Origin: Atkinsonella hypoxylon
Lineage: Eukaryota; Ascomycota; Sordariomycetes; Hypocreales; Clavicipitaceae
NCBI GenBank assembly: GCA_000729835.1
Contig: JFHB01000020.1
Span: 186,001-250,000, forward strand
DNA length: 64,000 nucleotides
Direction of reading: 5' to 3'
Under the pieces are notes generated by a model that saw nothing but the letters and a program-made list of their open reading frames with translations, made no database searches and was not told where the DNA came from. The position numbers and the translations under genes were made by a program. This document shows, piece by piece, positions 24,636 to 36,002 of this stretch (the first letter of the stretch is position 1; every line of letters starts with the position of its first letter).

Positions 24636-25338
24636 TGCTCTGTACTCCGTGTACTTAGGCTAGCTCAGCCATGGACCATCATCGTCCCTCTTTTCTTCTC
24701 TTTCTCGTTCTCTGTCCTACCTACATATGCGAATATGTCATTGTACTCATGCCCGGGATGGTAAGGACGATCTGGCGAACACAGGTTCCTTCCGCAAGCA
24801 CTATTCTTGACTCCCAATCAAATTCATCGAGCTGCATATAAAGTCGCGAATGTCAAGCTTCAGCCGTTCCCACGCCGGCCTCACTACAAAACTGGCAGAG
24901 TCTGCTGAGCTACTAGGCTGCAGCTTGTTGGCCCTTTTTCTTTAGAGTCAGTCTTACCCTTATATTCCGACAGGAGTGCTCAATAGACCTCCTAGAAGTG
25001 CCATTGATTCATCAAAAGCACATTTCCCCTGCACCCTGCTCAAGCCGTGGGCTGGCACACAATTACTCGCTCTACAAACTGAAACACTTGGCGCCACGTT
25101 CGGTGCAGAACCTTAGCTACAATTAGGAATCTTGGGGAGAATTGTTTCATCTCGGAGATTCATGCCAGCTGTCCCCAGATACTGTTTTTTCTCATCTTCG
25201 CATGTCGAACTCCTGATATGTTGTCAAATGTTCCATCCTCTACTGCCGATTGGTCCTTGAGGCAATCAGAGTCCCGCTTGCGCCTAACCACCTTTTGTGA
25301 CTAGGTTGAGGAGCCTATGCAGAAGCGACGCTACCAAT

Positions 25339-26847
25339 ATGACGGAGAAATTTGCCAAAAATCCGGCCGAGAACGTTCAAGGTGTAAATCCCCAGCCCAA
25401 CCTGGATAGGTTCCAATTTACATTCAGTATGCCATCCAGCTTCATTGAGCCCGATGCGAGCAGCACTAAGGAGAATTCGGGGTCATGTTCTAGCCCAATT
25501 CGGTATGTATTGAGTGTGAAGTTGTCGCTATAGCTACAAGCAGGCTTCGTGATTAGCCTCACCACAAGAGCAATCTGAATTCAACTATTCCTCCGTAGCG
25601 TGGGGCTGACAGCGGAAGTCGGACAGTGATAGCTCGGAATCTTTGCCAGATAGTGTACGAGACTTTCCAGAGGAGTTTGGTCGCACATATCATGCCTATC
25701 GTGCAGGATGTACGTAGAAATAACTCGCCAACTCTACCAGTCACTCATATTGGGTGATCTAGAAGCCGTATAGCCCACGTTGCCGTCATACGATGGGTGC
25801 CTGTACTGATTCGAATCCTCAGCTTATGCTTTCCCGAATGATTTGCCGGAAAGAGAACGACTTGAGCTGCAGAGCCGAACACTTGTGAAGCTTTTTGGTG
25901 GCAGACTGTTCTTTGCGCCGTTGAGCAAGACAAAGCCACCACGTTACATTCTCGATGTCGGAACGGGATTGGGTGACTGGGCTATACAGATGGGCGACAT
26001 GTTTCCTCATTCTGAAATTATCGCGACTGATCTGTCACCTATACAACCAGATGAGGTTCCTCCAAATGTCAATTTCTATGTCGAAGACTCGTAAGTCGGA
26101 CTTATTCAGCTTGCGATAACGTGCTCGTACATACTGACGTTCTCGATACCTTGTTTTGTCTCCTAGGTCTGATCATTGGGACTACCCTCATAAATTCGAC
26201 TACATCCATACCCGAGTGACTGGAGGATGCTGGTCTTCTTTCGAGAACCAGGTCGTTCAGCAGGCGTTCGACTCTTTGGAACCGGGGGGCTACTTTGAGT
26301 CTCAGGAGTTCGACAGCCTGGTGGGCAGCGATGATGGCACTTTGGACCCTGAGGGTGCGTTTGCACGATGGGTCAGAGATATTACTATTGCAGGAGAGCA
26401 ATGCCATCGTCCAACTATAACAGGTGCGTTGATGAAGCAAGCCTATGAGAGGGTTGGTTTTGTCGATGTTCAAGAGGTAGTGTTCAAGATCCCAGTAAAC
26501 GGGTGGCCAAAAGACGAACACTTGAAGGAAATTGGAAAGATGTGGGAGGTAAATCTTATGTCCGGGCTGAGTGGATTTTCTCTCAGCCTGTTCCACCGAG
26601 CATTTGGCAAAACGGCGGCGGAAATTGAGGTGAGCACACTTCACCTCTCTTTTGCTCTCGGATAGCGAGCTCTCAAATTGTTCCTTTGCGAAGATGCTCA
26701 AGAATGCAGCGGTATCTGAGCTATTTCTGATGTACTTGAAAGGTGTCTCTAGTCGATGTGCGACGAGAAATCTGCGATCCAAATATTCATGCTTGGGTTC
26801 CCTGTTTTGTGGTTTGGGGCAGAAAGCCTTATTCTGGGGAAGTGTAG
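25339..26847 (+). CDS. LaeA-like S-adenosylmethionine-dependent methyltransferase
   Basis: Five exons (25339-25502, 25627-25709, 25823-26090, 26167-26629, 26743-26847) keep frame and give 360 residues. After a variable N-terminus comes EEFGRTYHAYRAGSYAFPND, then the SAM-binding motif YILDVGTGLGDWA and the acidic post-motif ATDLSPIQPDEVPPNV, followed by LEPGGYFESQEF and the family's closing block VDVRREICDPNIHAWVPCF. This is the pattern of the large fungal family around LaeA and related regulators of secondary metabolism. No biosynthetic genes lie nearby, so its target is unknown. The exon 1/2 border is the least certain: a start of exon 2 at 25627 was chosen because it alone keeps the frame from the 25502 donor. 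Confidence 0.85.
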
Positions 26848-27437
26848 GCATAATAAAGAGCGCACTGCATTAAGTCAGGATTCTGTACGCAAAGGACAGA
26901 AAAGATACCATAGAGTCTGGGATATATAAGCTGAGAGCACCACCCACGTCTTCTCTAACGCGGATCATTATTGCTTTGACAATTGTCATTATTAGCAAAG
27001 CATAACACAACGGCACAGGATGGCGAAGTCAGTTTAAGTTGGTTCAATTGAGGAACCAATGCAAATTATGCTTCGACTCTGATCCAAGAATCGATTAGCT
27101 TAGCGTCTAGGCACGACATGTTCATCTCCTCACCTTGTGCTATAGGGGAACATGTTTCCTAGATAAGCAAGGAGATGCATGGTCCAGACTAGATCTCATG
27201 TGCTGTCCCTGCAACGCAACTGCCAGTCTGCGGTTACCGTCAATCTCGGGCGAAATTCTTGGATGATGTCGCGTGATAACCAAGAAAGCCTGAGTCGTCG
27301 TTGGCCGCGCTCCCCCGGCCCCACCACTGCGTGCAATGCGATGACGGCAAGAAATTCGTGCAACCCAGCCCGCATGGCCAACTCCGGTCTCTCGTCTTCC
27401 CATCCTTCCGCGCGTTCATGATCAATGCTCAATCAAC
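26848..27437. other. Intergenic, no gene seen
   Basis: Spacer and probable promoter of OMA1. Several overlapping short frames on both strands around 27140-27430 have no recognisable content. Confidence 0.5.
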
Positions 27438-28783
27438 ATGGTCTCTAGCCAGATAAGCCGGTCTCTTACCTGGTTAAGGCACGCAAATTGCACACGACCC
27501 CATAGGACGGCATTCTTAGCGAGCACCGCCTTGCGATCTCAAATCCGACCTCTTACTCCATCGTCCCGATGCTCGTCCCAGAATCCCTACGATCGACTCC
27601 GAAACGCCCGTCCCTTCGTTCCCGATGTCCTGGCGAAGAAGTTCACATCGGCCGGTAGCTCGCGCAACTCCCAGGCCATTGTCGTCATCGCAGTTCTCGG
27701 CGCCGTCGCATTCTCCTTCTGCAACACACAAACCGTCCCGCTCACCGGGAGAAGGAGGTTCAGCTTCCTCTCAGACAAGCTCATCGAATGGATATATTCC
27801 GGGGCCGCGGAGAAAGTCATTCGCTCGGTGCAACAAGAAGGAGGACATTTCCTTCCGGAGTGGGACCCGAGAACAATCGCAGTCAAGCGGGTGATGAAGC
27901 GATTGATCCCCGTCAGCGGACTGCCGCACTTGAACTGGGAGGTTCGGGTCATTGCAGACGACGGTGCGTGAGCCGGCACCTTTTCAACTCCCCCGGTGCT
28001 AAATCCAACCGGCGCTTAACTTGCAATTACAGAAACAGCAAACGCTTTTGTCCTCCCTGGCGGCAAGGTCTTTGTGTGCAGCGGCATGATCAACGTCTGC
28101 CGCAACGAAGACGCTCTGGCGGCGGTTCTCGGGCACGAAATCGCGCATAACACGGCGTCGCATTTTGCCGAGCGTCTGTCTGCCGCATGGGTGGGCAATC
28201 TCACGGCCGGAAGTCTGTTCTTCCTCGCGGGCGCTCTGCCTGGACTGGTGCTGTTTTGGCTGTGGACCAGTGTGGGCGGGTTCTATCTGAAGGATCTGCT
28301 GTTTTATCTCCCCATGGGCAGGAAGCAAGAGAGCGAGGCGGACTACATTGGGCTGATGATGATGGCGGAGGCGTGCTACGATCCGAGGCAGGCGGTGGGC
28401 TTCTGGCGGCGCGTAGAGGCGATTCAGAAGTACGGCGGACAGGAACTTCCAGAGATTCTGAGCACACATCCTTCTGTAAGTTTGGATTGTCTCGGTTTTT
28501 TTTTTTAAAAAAAAAGAAAAAAAAAAGAAACCATTCGTTCCGCTTGATATTGTCGCTTCTTTTCCAATTTCATTTCATTACTTTTTTTAATTTACGGCTT
28601 GATATGGGCATCACTAATGGGTATGCGCAGAATGACTACCGGATCGCCAAGTTTCAGGAATGGATGCCAATGGCAATGGAGAAGAGGGCCAAGAGCGATT
28701 GCAGCGGGACGTCTGCGTTTGCCGACAGATTTAGAGTTGCATTGCGAAGAAGGGTTCCCCTTCAAGAGGTAGGAGCAGTGTAA
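27438..28783 (+). CDS. OMA1: Mitochondrial inner-membrane metalloendopeptidase OMA1 (M48)
   Basis: Three exons (27438-27963, 28033-28475, 28631-28783) encode 373 residues. The N-terminus is rich in Arg, Ser and Thr without acidic residues, as in a mitochondrial presequence. One hydrophobic segment (about 81-95) is followed by the family signature PLTGRRRF. The catalytic zinc site is HEIAHN (His210, Glu211, His214), with the third ligand expected in ESEADYIGL downstream. OMA1 cleaves membrane proteins and dynamin-like OPA1/Mgm1-type substrates under stress. A second hydrophobic stretch (LTAGSLFFLAGALPGLVLFWLW) lies after the zinc site. Intron 2 contains runs of T and A. The C-terminal exon (NDYRIAKFQEWMPMAMEK) fits the family. 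Confidence 0.93.
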
Positions 28784-29449
28784 GCGTTTCGAGCATTGTG
28801 CATTATGCATCTGGAATTTGCATGCTTTGGATTGAATTGGTGTTGGGGGAGAACATGGGAGCTTGTCAGGAACATTTTCTCAAGACGAGATTGGAGAGCC
28901 ATGGCAACTGTGGGAATGACGAAGACGTCTTCTTGCCAAGACTGCGTTTTTCTGTTGAAACAGGATTTCAGGCCAAGAAACTGCATTGCTTCTGCTGCAA
29001 TTTTTATTTCCCTTTTTTCGGTTTTTTTTTTTTTTTTTCCTTCCTTCCAAAATAACATGAAATTGATCGCCCAGCCGCCGGTCCGAGACTCTCACGTGCC
29101 GGATTTGTCGGCCTAGGTCCCTTAGAAATTCAGGCCCGCCCATAGGCGCAAACGGCAGCCCGCGCGCCCCATGACGTCTCTAGGCCTATTCCGCGCACCC
29201 CGCATTTAACCATGGCACAGCCAACGAGGGCTGGGCCGAGGTAAAAAGCCCACCGGCTAGCAAGAGCGTTATCCGCCGCGCCGCGCCTCGCCTCGCCTCG
29301 CCTCAGCCAAACACCAACGCCAATGCCGGCTCTGTGGCGCGACGAACTCTCGCCTCCCGTTCGCCTTTCTTTCCCCTGCATAACTAACAGCCTCTTTATC
29401 CCGCCATCTGCCTGCTCAACCACCAACTCGCCATCTTCCGACCACCGCC
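28784..29449. other. Intergenic, promoter region of cytochrome b5
   Basis: Contains a T-rich run at 29020-29038 and a CCTCG repeat of about four units at 29285-29304, some 145 bases upstream of the cytochrome b5 start. No gene seen. Confidence 0.5.
29285..29304. repeat. CCTCG pentanucleotide microsatellite
   Basis: About four tandem five-base units upstream of the cytochrome b5 gene. Confidence 0.85.
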
Positions 29450-29815
29450 ATGTCCGAAACCACCTACACTGTCGCAGATGTGCAGGCGCACAAGACCGAG
29501 GCCGATGGCATGTGGTTGATCATCGAGGACACCGTCTACGACATTACCAGTATGTGCAAAACATCAAGCCCCTTTCCCTTACACGTCTGTTTCTCCCAAG
29601 TGGTGCAATGCACCCTGGTTGATGGTTGATTCGGCAACATTGACAAAAATCGGCCAGAGTTCCTCCCCGAACACCCCGGTGGTGACCGCATCCTCAAGCG
29701 CTTCGCCGGCAAAAACGCCACCAAGGCCTTCTGGAAGTACCACTCGGAGAGCGTGCTCAAGAAGTACGGCGCCAAGTACAAGATTGGCACGATCGCAGAG
29801 GCTCCTAAGCTGTAG
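29450..29815 (+). CDS. Soluble cytochrome b5
   Basis: Two exons (29450-29549, 29658-29815) give 85 residues that are almost only the heme-binding domain: TYTVADVQAHKTEADGMWL, VYDIT, then the HPGG motif with the first heme histidine and YHSES with the second. The domain carries electrons, for example to desaturases, hydroxylases or P450 enzymes. The protein ends AEAPKL directly after the fold. It therefore lacks the C-terminal membrane helix of the usual microsomal cytochrome b5, so it is likely soluble. No further exon with a hydrophobic segment is seen before the next gene. The intron (108 bp) splits the codon just before KFLPEHPGG. Confidence 0.9.
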
Positions 29816-30816
29816 ACGCAGTACATTGCATTCGTGATTGACTCGCGGCTGGCAGCGTCTGGGTTTTAAGGGGCGGGCGTAATGCACGGGGGCGTGTGTT
29901 TGATGATTTGGCGCGGGGACTTGGAGTTGGAGCGGGTATGCGAGCAAAATTCAATTTGTAAATATAAAGAGTGTGAGCACAATTCCTTGGTTGAGGCGAG
30001 CGTGGCTGGCGACAGACAGGCTTGGTGGAACATGTGAAGGAGCTTTAGGGGAGATTCGTTATGTGGAGGCCGATGTGGATGAGTTGGTTGACGACATGAC
30101 ATGAGGCTGACTTCTTTGGAGGTACCTGTGATCGAGCATAGATGTTTTGCACGGCGCTCTGGAGATTCGCAACGTCAACGGAGACAGGGTGGAACTGGCC
30201 AGCCTTGCTCTGGACGGCACAATTGGCGGTCCTTGGCAGACATTCTCACAATAGTAGAGCAAGTTGGCAGTGGATTGACAGACAAGGTAGCCTTGGAATG
30301 TGAATTGCTTTCCATCACTCCGCTATTAACTACTACTGCTCGTCCGTCTTTCGAGGACGCCGCACACCTCTTCCACGCTACCCACGCATGTCCCTCTACT
30401 CTAATCCAGGCTCGGAAAACCGTCGGTCCCGCCGCCCAACGTTGTAAGCGAAGATAGACCAGCTTTCACCAAGTCCTATTCCAAAAATTGCCTGACGCGT
30501 CGGCACGCCTGCGTGACTCAGAAAGGCGCCGTTGCCATCGCCACGCTAGTCGCGCAAAGCAAAGGTATTCAATGTACGGAGATGAATCGCACGATGCCTC
30601 TGGCGCGAGCTAGGAAAGGCAGCGAGCCCGTGTAAACCTGCAAGTCGATCCGAGTCTCCATCGTGACTTGCCATTGCGGAATCGCACGCAGCTTTGCCCA
30701 CAAAGGTGACAGCAATCATCAGATGAACCCAGCCTACAGTCCGCCATCCAGCAATCAAAGAAACCACTCTGCATTTCAAGTCGTAACGCAAAGAAAAAAG
30801 ACAACTCGTCCAAAGC
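29816..30816. other. Intergenic, no gene seen
   Basis: 3' flanks of two convergent genes. Frames in 30101-30457 and 30546-30887 have no recognisable product. Confidence 0.5.
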
Positions 30817-31080
30817 TCACCCAAACTTCTTCGACCCGCCCTTCCCAAGCATCGCCCTTTTGTCCGTGCCCTTCTTCCCCTTCCCAATCAGCTCCAGATG
30901 GCCCGCCCGCTCGCCCAGCAGAGCCTCCGTCTTAGCCGTCAGTCCCGACGTGAACTTCTTGTGCATCTTGTCGACGCTCGCCTTGGTGCCTCTCTTGCTG
31001 ATCTTGGACGCTTGCTTCTTAGAGTGCGGTGTCTTGGGCGCTTTCGTTTTGGTGGACTGCTTGATTGCTCCTTGGGCCAT
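30817..31080 (-). CDS. Small basic protein of the DUF2462/UPF0390 family
   Basis: A single exon encodes 87 residues, very rich in lysine. The start MAQGAIKQSTKTKAPKTPHSKK, the middle KMHKKFTSGLTAKTEALLGERAGHLEL and the end GKGGSKKFG match the short eukaryotic UPF0390 (Leydig-cell-tumour-10-like) family. Its role is poorly known; the basic composition fits a nuclear or nucleolar place. The start was chosen at the conserved MAQG. A T-run follows upstream at about 31176-31195. Confidence 0.85.
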   Translation of the reverse strand: MAQGAIKQSTKTKAPKTPHSKKQASKISKRGTKASVDKMHKKFTSGLTAKTEALLGERAGHLELIGKGKKGTDKRAMLGKGGSKKFG

Positions 31081-31897
31081 GGTCGCTCTTGTTTCGGTGG
31101 TGGATTGAGCTTGTGAGTGCTGGGAAGCGTTGATGTTGCAGATGGACGACTTGCAGGATGTTTGTTCTGGCTTGTTTTTTTTTTTTTTTTTTTTTGGCCA
31201 TGCAAGTCGGTGTGGATTCGGTTGAGGTGGCCCACTTTTTTATATGGGCATTCTGCCACATTGTGGGTTTCATTCGGTGCGTGCATTTCTATTACTTCTA
31301 TTATTTTTATTTTTATTTTTATTTTATTCCAAATTGCTTGTTGTTCAATTTGGCTTGTATAAAGTAGAAAAGAAACTTCAATCGTTTGTCAGCTGTGCTC
31401 TGGTACATTAATCTAGCACTCTACCATTCATGGCCAGTTGAGTCTTTTCACCTGACGGAACAAGTATTCAACTAGCTCAAGCCAACCGAGCAAGCACTCT
31501 CTCGTAATACGGGTCATGGTAAGTCTAGCAAAAGTCTGATATGGTCTTTTAAAACCTTTAACAAAGAAGAATACATTTACAAGACCTTGTAGTGGCACCT
31601 GCCACAGAACTCTTACCCAAAACCTGTGTCGTGCGCAAAGATGTGGAATCGCCATGAACTTCTTTCATTTCGGATATCAGATGTCTTGACAAAGATTATC
31701 AGTCATCTCATCTCGCGGCGTGTGTAGAAATGATATCCCCAAGTACACATCTGAAATTGCACGACAGGGTATTCCAATCATTAATCGACGCTACGCCATG
31801 TCGACATGCAAGTGTCTAACGTCACTAAAATACTAGTACTCCTTCTTTTTTCCTTTTCTTCCTTATAACCTACCCAGTCATACAATAACGAAGACGT
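31081..31897. other. Intergenic, no gene seen
   Basis: AT-rich, with a T-run at 31176-31195 and an ATTTTT repeat around 31300-31325. It is the 5' flank of the DUF2462 gene and the 3' flank of SCY1. Confidence 0.5.
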
Positions 31898-34597
31898 CTA
31901 CCATCCGTCTCCCCATCCATCGTCATCATCATCATCCACCTCTTTCGGCTTCATATCGAGCTTCTTGGCTACAACTGGTTTCGAGGTCGATTTCGTAGCA
32001 GGTTTTGCGGCAGGTTTCGCGGCAGACTTTTTGACAGTAGTAGTTTTCGATAATCCCTTGGGGAGGGGTTTTAATGACCCTGGTTTCTTTTTCTGAGCTT
32101 GTGCTTCTAACCAGCCTGCAAAGTCTGGTTCGTCGTCATTCTCAAAAGGCGTAGCCGTTGCCGAGGGCTTTGCTGCAGTGTTTGAGGTGGGCTGCGAACC
32201 CTCGTCATCCTCAATCATCTCTCCCCAAGCATCTCCTGCGTCATCAAACTCGGCGTCTTGGAAGAAGGCATGTGCCAAAGCAGTAGCGCCAGGCGACGAA
32301 GTTCCTGATGCAGGTGGAGGAGAACTCACAGCTTGTCGATGTAAAGATGAAGCCGAAGCATTCGTTAGTTTTCGAGTATCTGGTCCAAGTGAAGGCGTAG
32401 GCTTCGGTTTATTGGCAGCTGAGCCATTCGTAGTCTGCATATCCCCAGCTGCGGTTGACAGCTTATTGGTGAAGGAGGATATCGCCCACCCTGTCCATCC
32501 TCCGGGGCCACTCTGTTGGGGCGTACCCATCCTCGCAGGTTGGCCTTCAGTTGTCTGTTGCGGGGGCAGCGCAGTTTCAGGCATTCCAGCTGCCGCCTTG
32601 CGAACTTTCTGAAGATAAGAGTCGATCGTGCGGTTAGCTTGATCTCGAATCATCTTCTCCTTATCGATCAATAAGGGGCACACAACGGGAAGTATCCGTG
32701 AAGCACAATCCTCTTCGGTGAAGTATTCATTTGTGGCAGCTAGAGCCATGAGGGCAGCATTTCGCGCATGAACAAACGGATCCCTAAGAGATCTCGTAAA
32801 AGCAGCGATCAGAACTTTGGACCTGTGCGATGTTCCAAGATACTTGGCAATCTTGCCTAAGCAGATGGTTGTATTGGTACGAATGCCGGGTTGTTCGTCA
32901 TTGGCCGTCTTGGCTAGGTGCCTGAGCAGCTCGCCATTGATAGTTCGGTCAGAAAGTTTAGTTATGAGGAGCAGTACAGACTTAAGTGTCTGTTCACGCA
33001 CCACGGGTTGGACATCCGTAAATCCGGTTACCTGGAAAGCTGTCAGCAGGCGACACTGAATACCATGCCGATGTCTCGGTACGTACAATCTGAGGAAAGA
33101 GCTTGTCATTCACAATTTTTTGTGGCAGCCTTTCTATCATCAAAGGAAGGCTATCCAGCAAATACACTCGAATGGCTCGATCGGGATTACCAAACATCTT
33201 GACAACGAAAGGTATGATTCTAGCCTCAAAATCATCATTAGAGAGCTTTGCGGCGATCTTTAGAATGACGCCAAGAGCCTTCGCGCCTCCGCCACCGAAC
33301 TCGACTGATTTGATTAGCTCTGGAAGGACCTTCATCTTGAAGAACTCCTCTGGGAAGTCATCAGTGAGCTGGTCCAGATCGCTGTCAAAAAGTCAGCTTT
33401 TGTTTTTATTTTCTCGACCGCAACAGTACGGATAAACGACAAACGGCCACGAAGGGACTTACGTCAAGAACTCCTCCCGCTCATTATGAGTTTTAACACC
33501 AAGATTGTCAATACCCTCAGTCAATTTGATCAAAGGGCTGTCAAAAAATGCACCGGTCCGGTTGCCTTGATCAAGAAAAGCTGCAACAGTGATTCTAGCC
33601 TTGGGATTGGCGTTGCATAATCTCTTGTAGCTTGACTGCATAGTTGTAGGCACATTCCTGGTTTGACCAGCTTGGTGACTCCCATCGTATTCGCCGTTGA
33701 AGACTTCGAATATCAAAGCACCGTAATCAAATGAATCTACAGCAGAGTGAGGATTCTTCTTGATAGCGTCCCATCCTCCTTGAGCAATCTCTGGGGGCGC
33801 ATATCGAGCGGAGTCTGGCACCAAACTTCCATATGTCTTGTACCATCTCATCAGCTCCATGAAGGTTCAGAGAAAGACGACAGGTCAGAGGGCTAAAACT
33901 CACGTAAATTGCAGATTCATCGTCTTTCACATTACTCAAGACTTCAAATCCGCCGAGTTTCCACTCACCGCTTTCTGAGGTGTAGACCGATCCCACCTTC
34001 AAATTGCCATGTATTGAAGAAGCATCATTGTTGATGAACCTGACGGTTCTCTTCAGCTTGGTCAGCAGATGCATTCCAGCTCTTTGGTAAGGCATGATTT
34101 GCGCACCGCGATGCTGTGTAGCCCCCATTTGATTGTCTCGGGGGCGAGGCTCTTTCTTTTCACATGCCAGCGTAGAGGCACAACGCGCTCCGTGGCAATA
34201 TAGATGTACGTGTCGGTCTGTGTTAGCATTCAGCAGAGTATATCATGCGATTTGACATGGCAGGGTACCAACTTCAACAGTGTCGAAGACCTTGATCACT
34301 CCTGGGTGTCGCATCGTCCGTAATTTCTTGAGCGCATTTCGAGCGAGGGGCAGGCGGCTTCGCGTGGCCGTAATGTCGAATGAGAAGATGCTACAATGCG
34401 ATCCATCTTCCTGGGAGCTTTGTCAGCTATGATGGACTAGAAATGAATGCAACTTGCTACCTAGGTAGGCATGCCCTTTTTGTGCCGTTGTACAGCGTGA
34501 AGACAGACTCATCGATATCTATCTTATCCCCAAAATTGTAGGGGAAGGGTGGGCCAGAGGCAATGGCAGAGGCCACCGCATTCTTCAAAAAGTCCAT
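31898..34597 (-). CDS. SCY1: SCY1-like pseudokinase with HEAT repeats
   Basis: Seven exons (34597-34475, 34410-34273, 34217-34107, 34056-33904, 33836-33463, 33381-33087, 33031-31898) encode 775 residues. The kinase-like domain (about 20-300) includes NGTKREDGSHCSIF, LRTMRHPGVIKVFDTVE, ETIKWGLHSIA and ASSIHGNLKVGSVY; the HRD and DFG motifs of active kinases are replaced, as in the SCY1 family. HEAT repeats follow (LLDSLPLMIERLP, VTGFTDVQPVVREQTLKS, SLRDPFVHARNAAL), then a low-complexity tail ending in the conserved DDGWGDGW. The family works in COPI/clathrin traffic and nuclear tRNA export. The first intron (34411-34474) reads best as a GC-AG intron; a 43 bp GT-AG alternative adds six residues and puts the branch site too close to the acceptor. 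Confidence 0.93.
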
Positions 34598-34756
34598 GGG
34601 CGCCCGCAGTCGAAGTCGCAAATGGAGTTGAGTTGAATGCCCTCAGGGGATCGAAGAAGAGAAAGAGGAATCGTGTCGCCGCCACTGGTTCCCAGACCTT
34701 GGAGCCACCAGACACAAGACACAGCGCAGCAGCCCGCGAAATTCAAAGTGGCGGGG

Positions 34757-34792
34757 CGCTGATCCCTCCGCTGATCCCTCCGCTGATCCCTC
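34757..34792. repeat. 12 bp tandem repeat (CGCTGATCCCTC), three units
   Basis: Three perfect tandem units in the 5' flank of SCY1. Confidence 0.9.
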
Positions 34793-34837
34793 CCCTGTTA
34801 GCGGCAACTGGCCATTCTCAGGGCCCTATGGACTCTG

Positions 34838-34936
34838 TAGATACCTACCTATCTAAGGTAGGCTACCAGGTACACCCATCGTGCACCGTATTCAGGTACC
34901 TAGGTACCTTAGGTAGGCAGGCATGTACCTTAGGTA
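34838..34936. repeat. Cluster of CCTAGGTACC-type palindromes
   Basis: Repeated ACCTACCTA, GGTACCTAGGTACC and CTTAGGTAGG units, able to pair with one another; same motif as at 23861-24015. Confidence 0.7.
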
Positions 34937-35445
34937 GTCAATCAATGGTCAGTGCCCGCCTGCCCAGGTGCTTCCCCACGCACCCCACTTCCCCCCTCCC
35001 CAATCCGCTTCAGATGCCCCACCAGCCGCCTCTAGATGTGCATCCGCCCCTTTAAACGCTAAAAAAAAAAATCCCCAGATGCCGCCTTGCTTCGCTTCAT
35101 GCCCGCCGGTTCCTTCATTTTTCGTATCTACAACCACATCCCATCACACCAGAGTTAATCCCTAGCCCCTGGGCTGGGCTGAACACCGCCGAAATCTTAC
35201 CTGAATCTCTCAGGCTCTTTCATTCTGTCTTTGAACCTTTATTCTGAGCCAGACGTCTTGGAGGTTTTCGTTGTCCAACAAACTTATTTGCGCAGTCAAC
35301 GGCGAATTTGATTCTGGCGGCAACTTGTGTTCGACTTAATACTACTGGTTTTAAGAACCTGCTCTTGTCGAGAGCAATCTCAGCATATGTGATCTCACAT
35401 CAACTCTTATTTTTATCTTAATTTTCTTCTCATTTCCCACTACTG

Positions 35446-35941
35446 GTGAGTTTGCCCATGTTTTCTCATTACCTTTCTTCTCTTCGTCCTTGTCGCGAGT
35501 GATGCCAATTGGTAAAAGGTCTGACCGAACGGAACCTTCTGTGTTTTGAGCACCTCCCCTCTCGGCACCATCACACCCTACGCCCTGGACTCGGTTGACT
35601 GGGGTTTCCTCTTTTTATACGCTATCCGAAATTGACTTCACTTTGGATTGGCTGGCTTATGAGAGGATGCACATTAAGCCCGCGTCGCATGATGGAGTCT
35701 TTGTTTCTCAACTATTCACACGAAGCAGGGGCCAAAGGCCGTGACCAACAAAATCTTGGACGATCTCTTATCTTTTAAATTCAACAATCTCCTTTGAGCC
35801 GGGGACAAAGTCAAAGCCGTTGTTGTTCCCAGTCTGAAGTCCCACAAAATAACTGAAAATATCTGACGCGAGTCTTCGTTTTGCTCAATGGAATACATTG
35901 TAACGCACTTATGGTAGAGTTTTGCTAACACGAATTTGCAG
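35446..35941 (+). other. Possible 5' UTR intron of the SIM-protein gene
   Basis: A GTGAGT donor at 35446 follows a pyrimidine-rich, leader-like stretch, and TGCTAACA then TTTGCAG precede 35942. This would be a 496 bp intron ending 61 bases before the start codon. It is inferred from splice signals only. Confidence 0.4.
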
Positions 35942-36002
35942 GAGGACCAAGCAAAGCAAATCTTGTTTAGCTTGGTCGTAATAGAGGATGTAGGCCAGGA
36001 GT

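Larger units (their letters stand above)
23171..25338. other. Intergenic region with palindrome cluster and tandem repeats
   Basis: No gene is supported. A cluster of ACCTAGGT-type palindromes fills 23861-24015. Tandem repeats lie at 24241-24279 (11 bp unit) and 24604-24635 (8 bp unit). The sequence before 25339 is the likely promoter of the methyltransferase. Confidence 0.5.
34598..36002. other. Divergent promoter region with repeats
   Basis: Lies between divergent SCY1 and the SIM-bearing gene. It holds a 12 bp tandem repeat at 34757-34792, a palindrome cluster at 34838-34936 and a likely 5' leader of the downstream gene with an intron. Confidence 0.5.

Noticed and set aside
25800..25822. 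GATTCGAATCC sequence resembling a tRNA T-loop
   Set aside because: No acceptor or anticodon stem around it; it is the end of a methyltransferase intron.
26102..26851. Minus frame of 249 codons
   Set aside because: It is antisense to the methyltransferase exons and has no domain.
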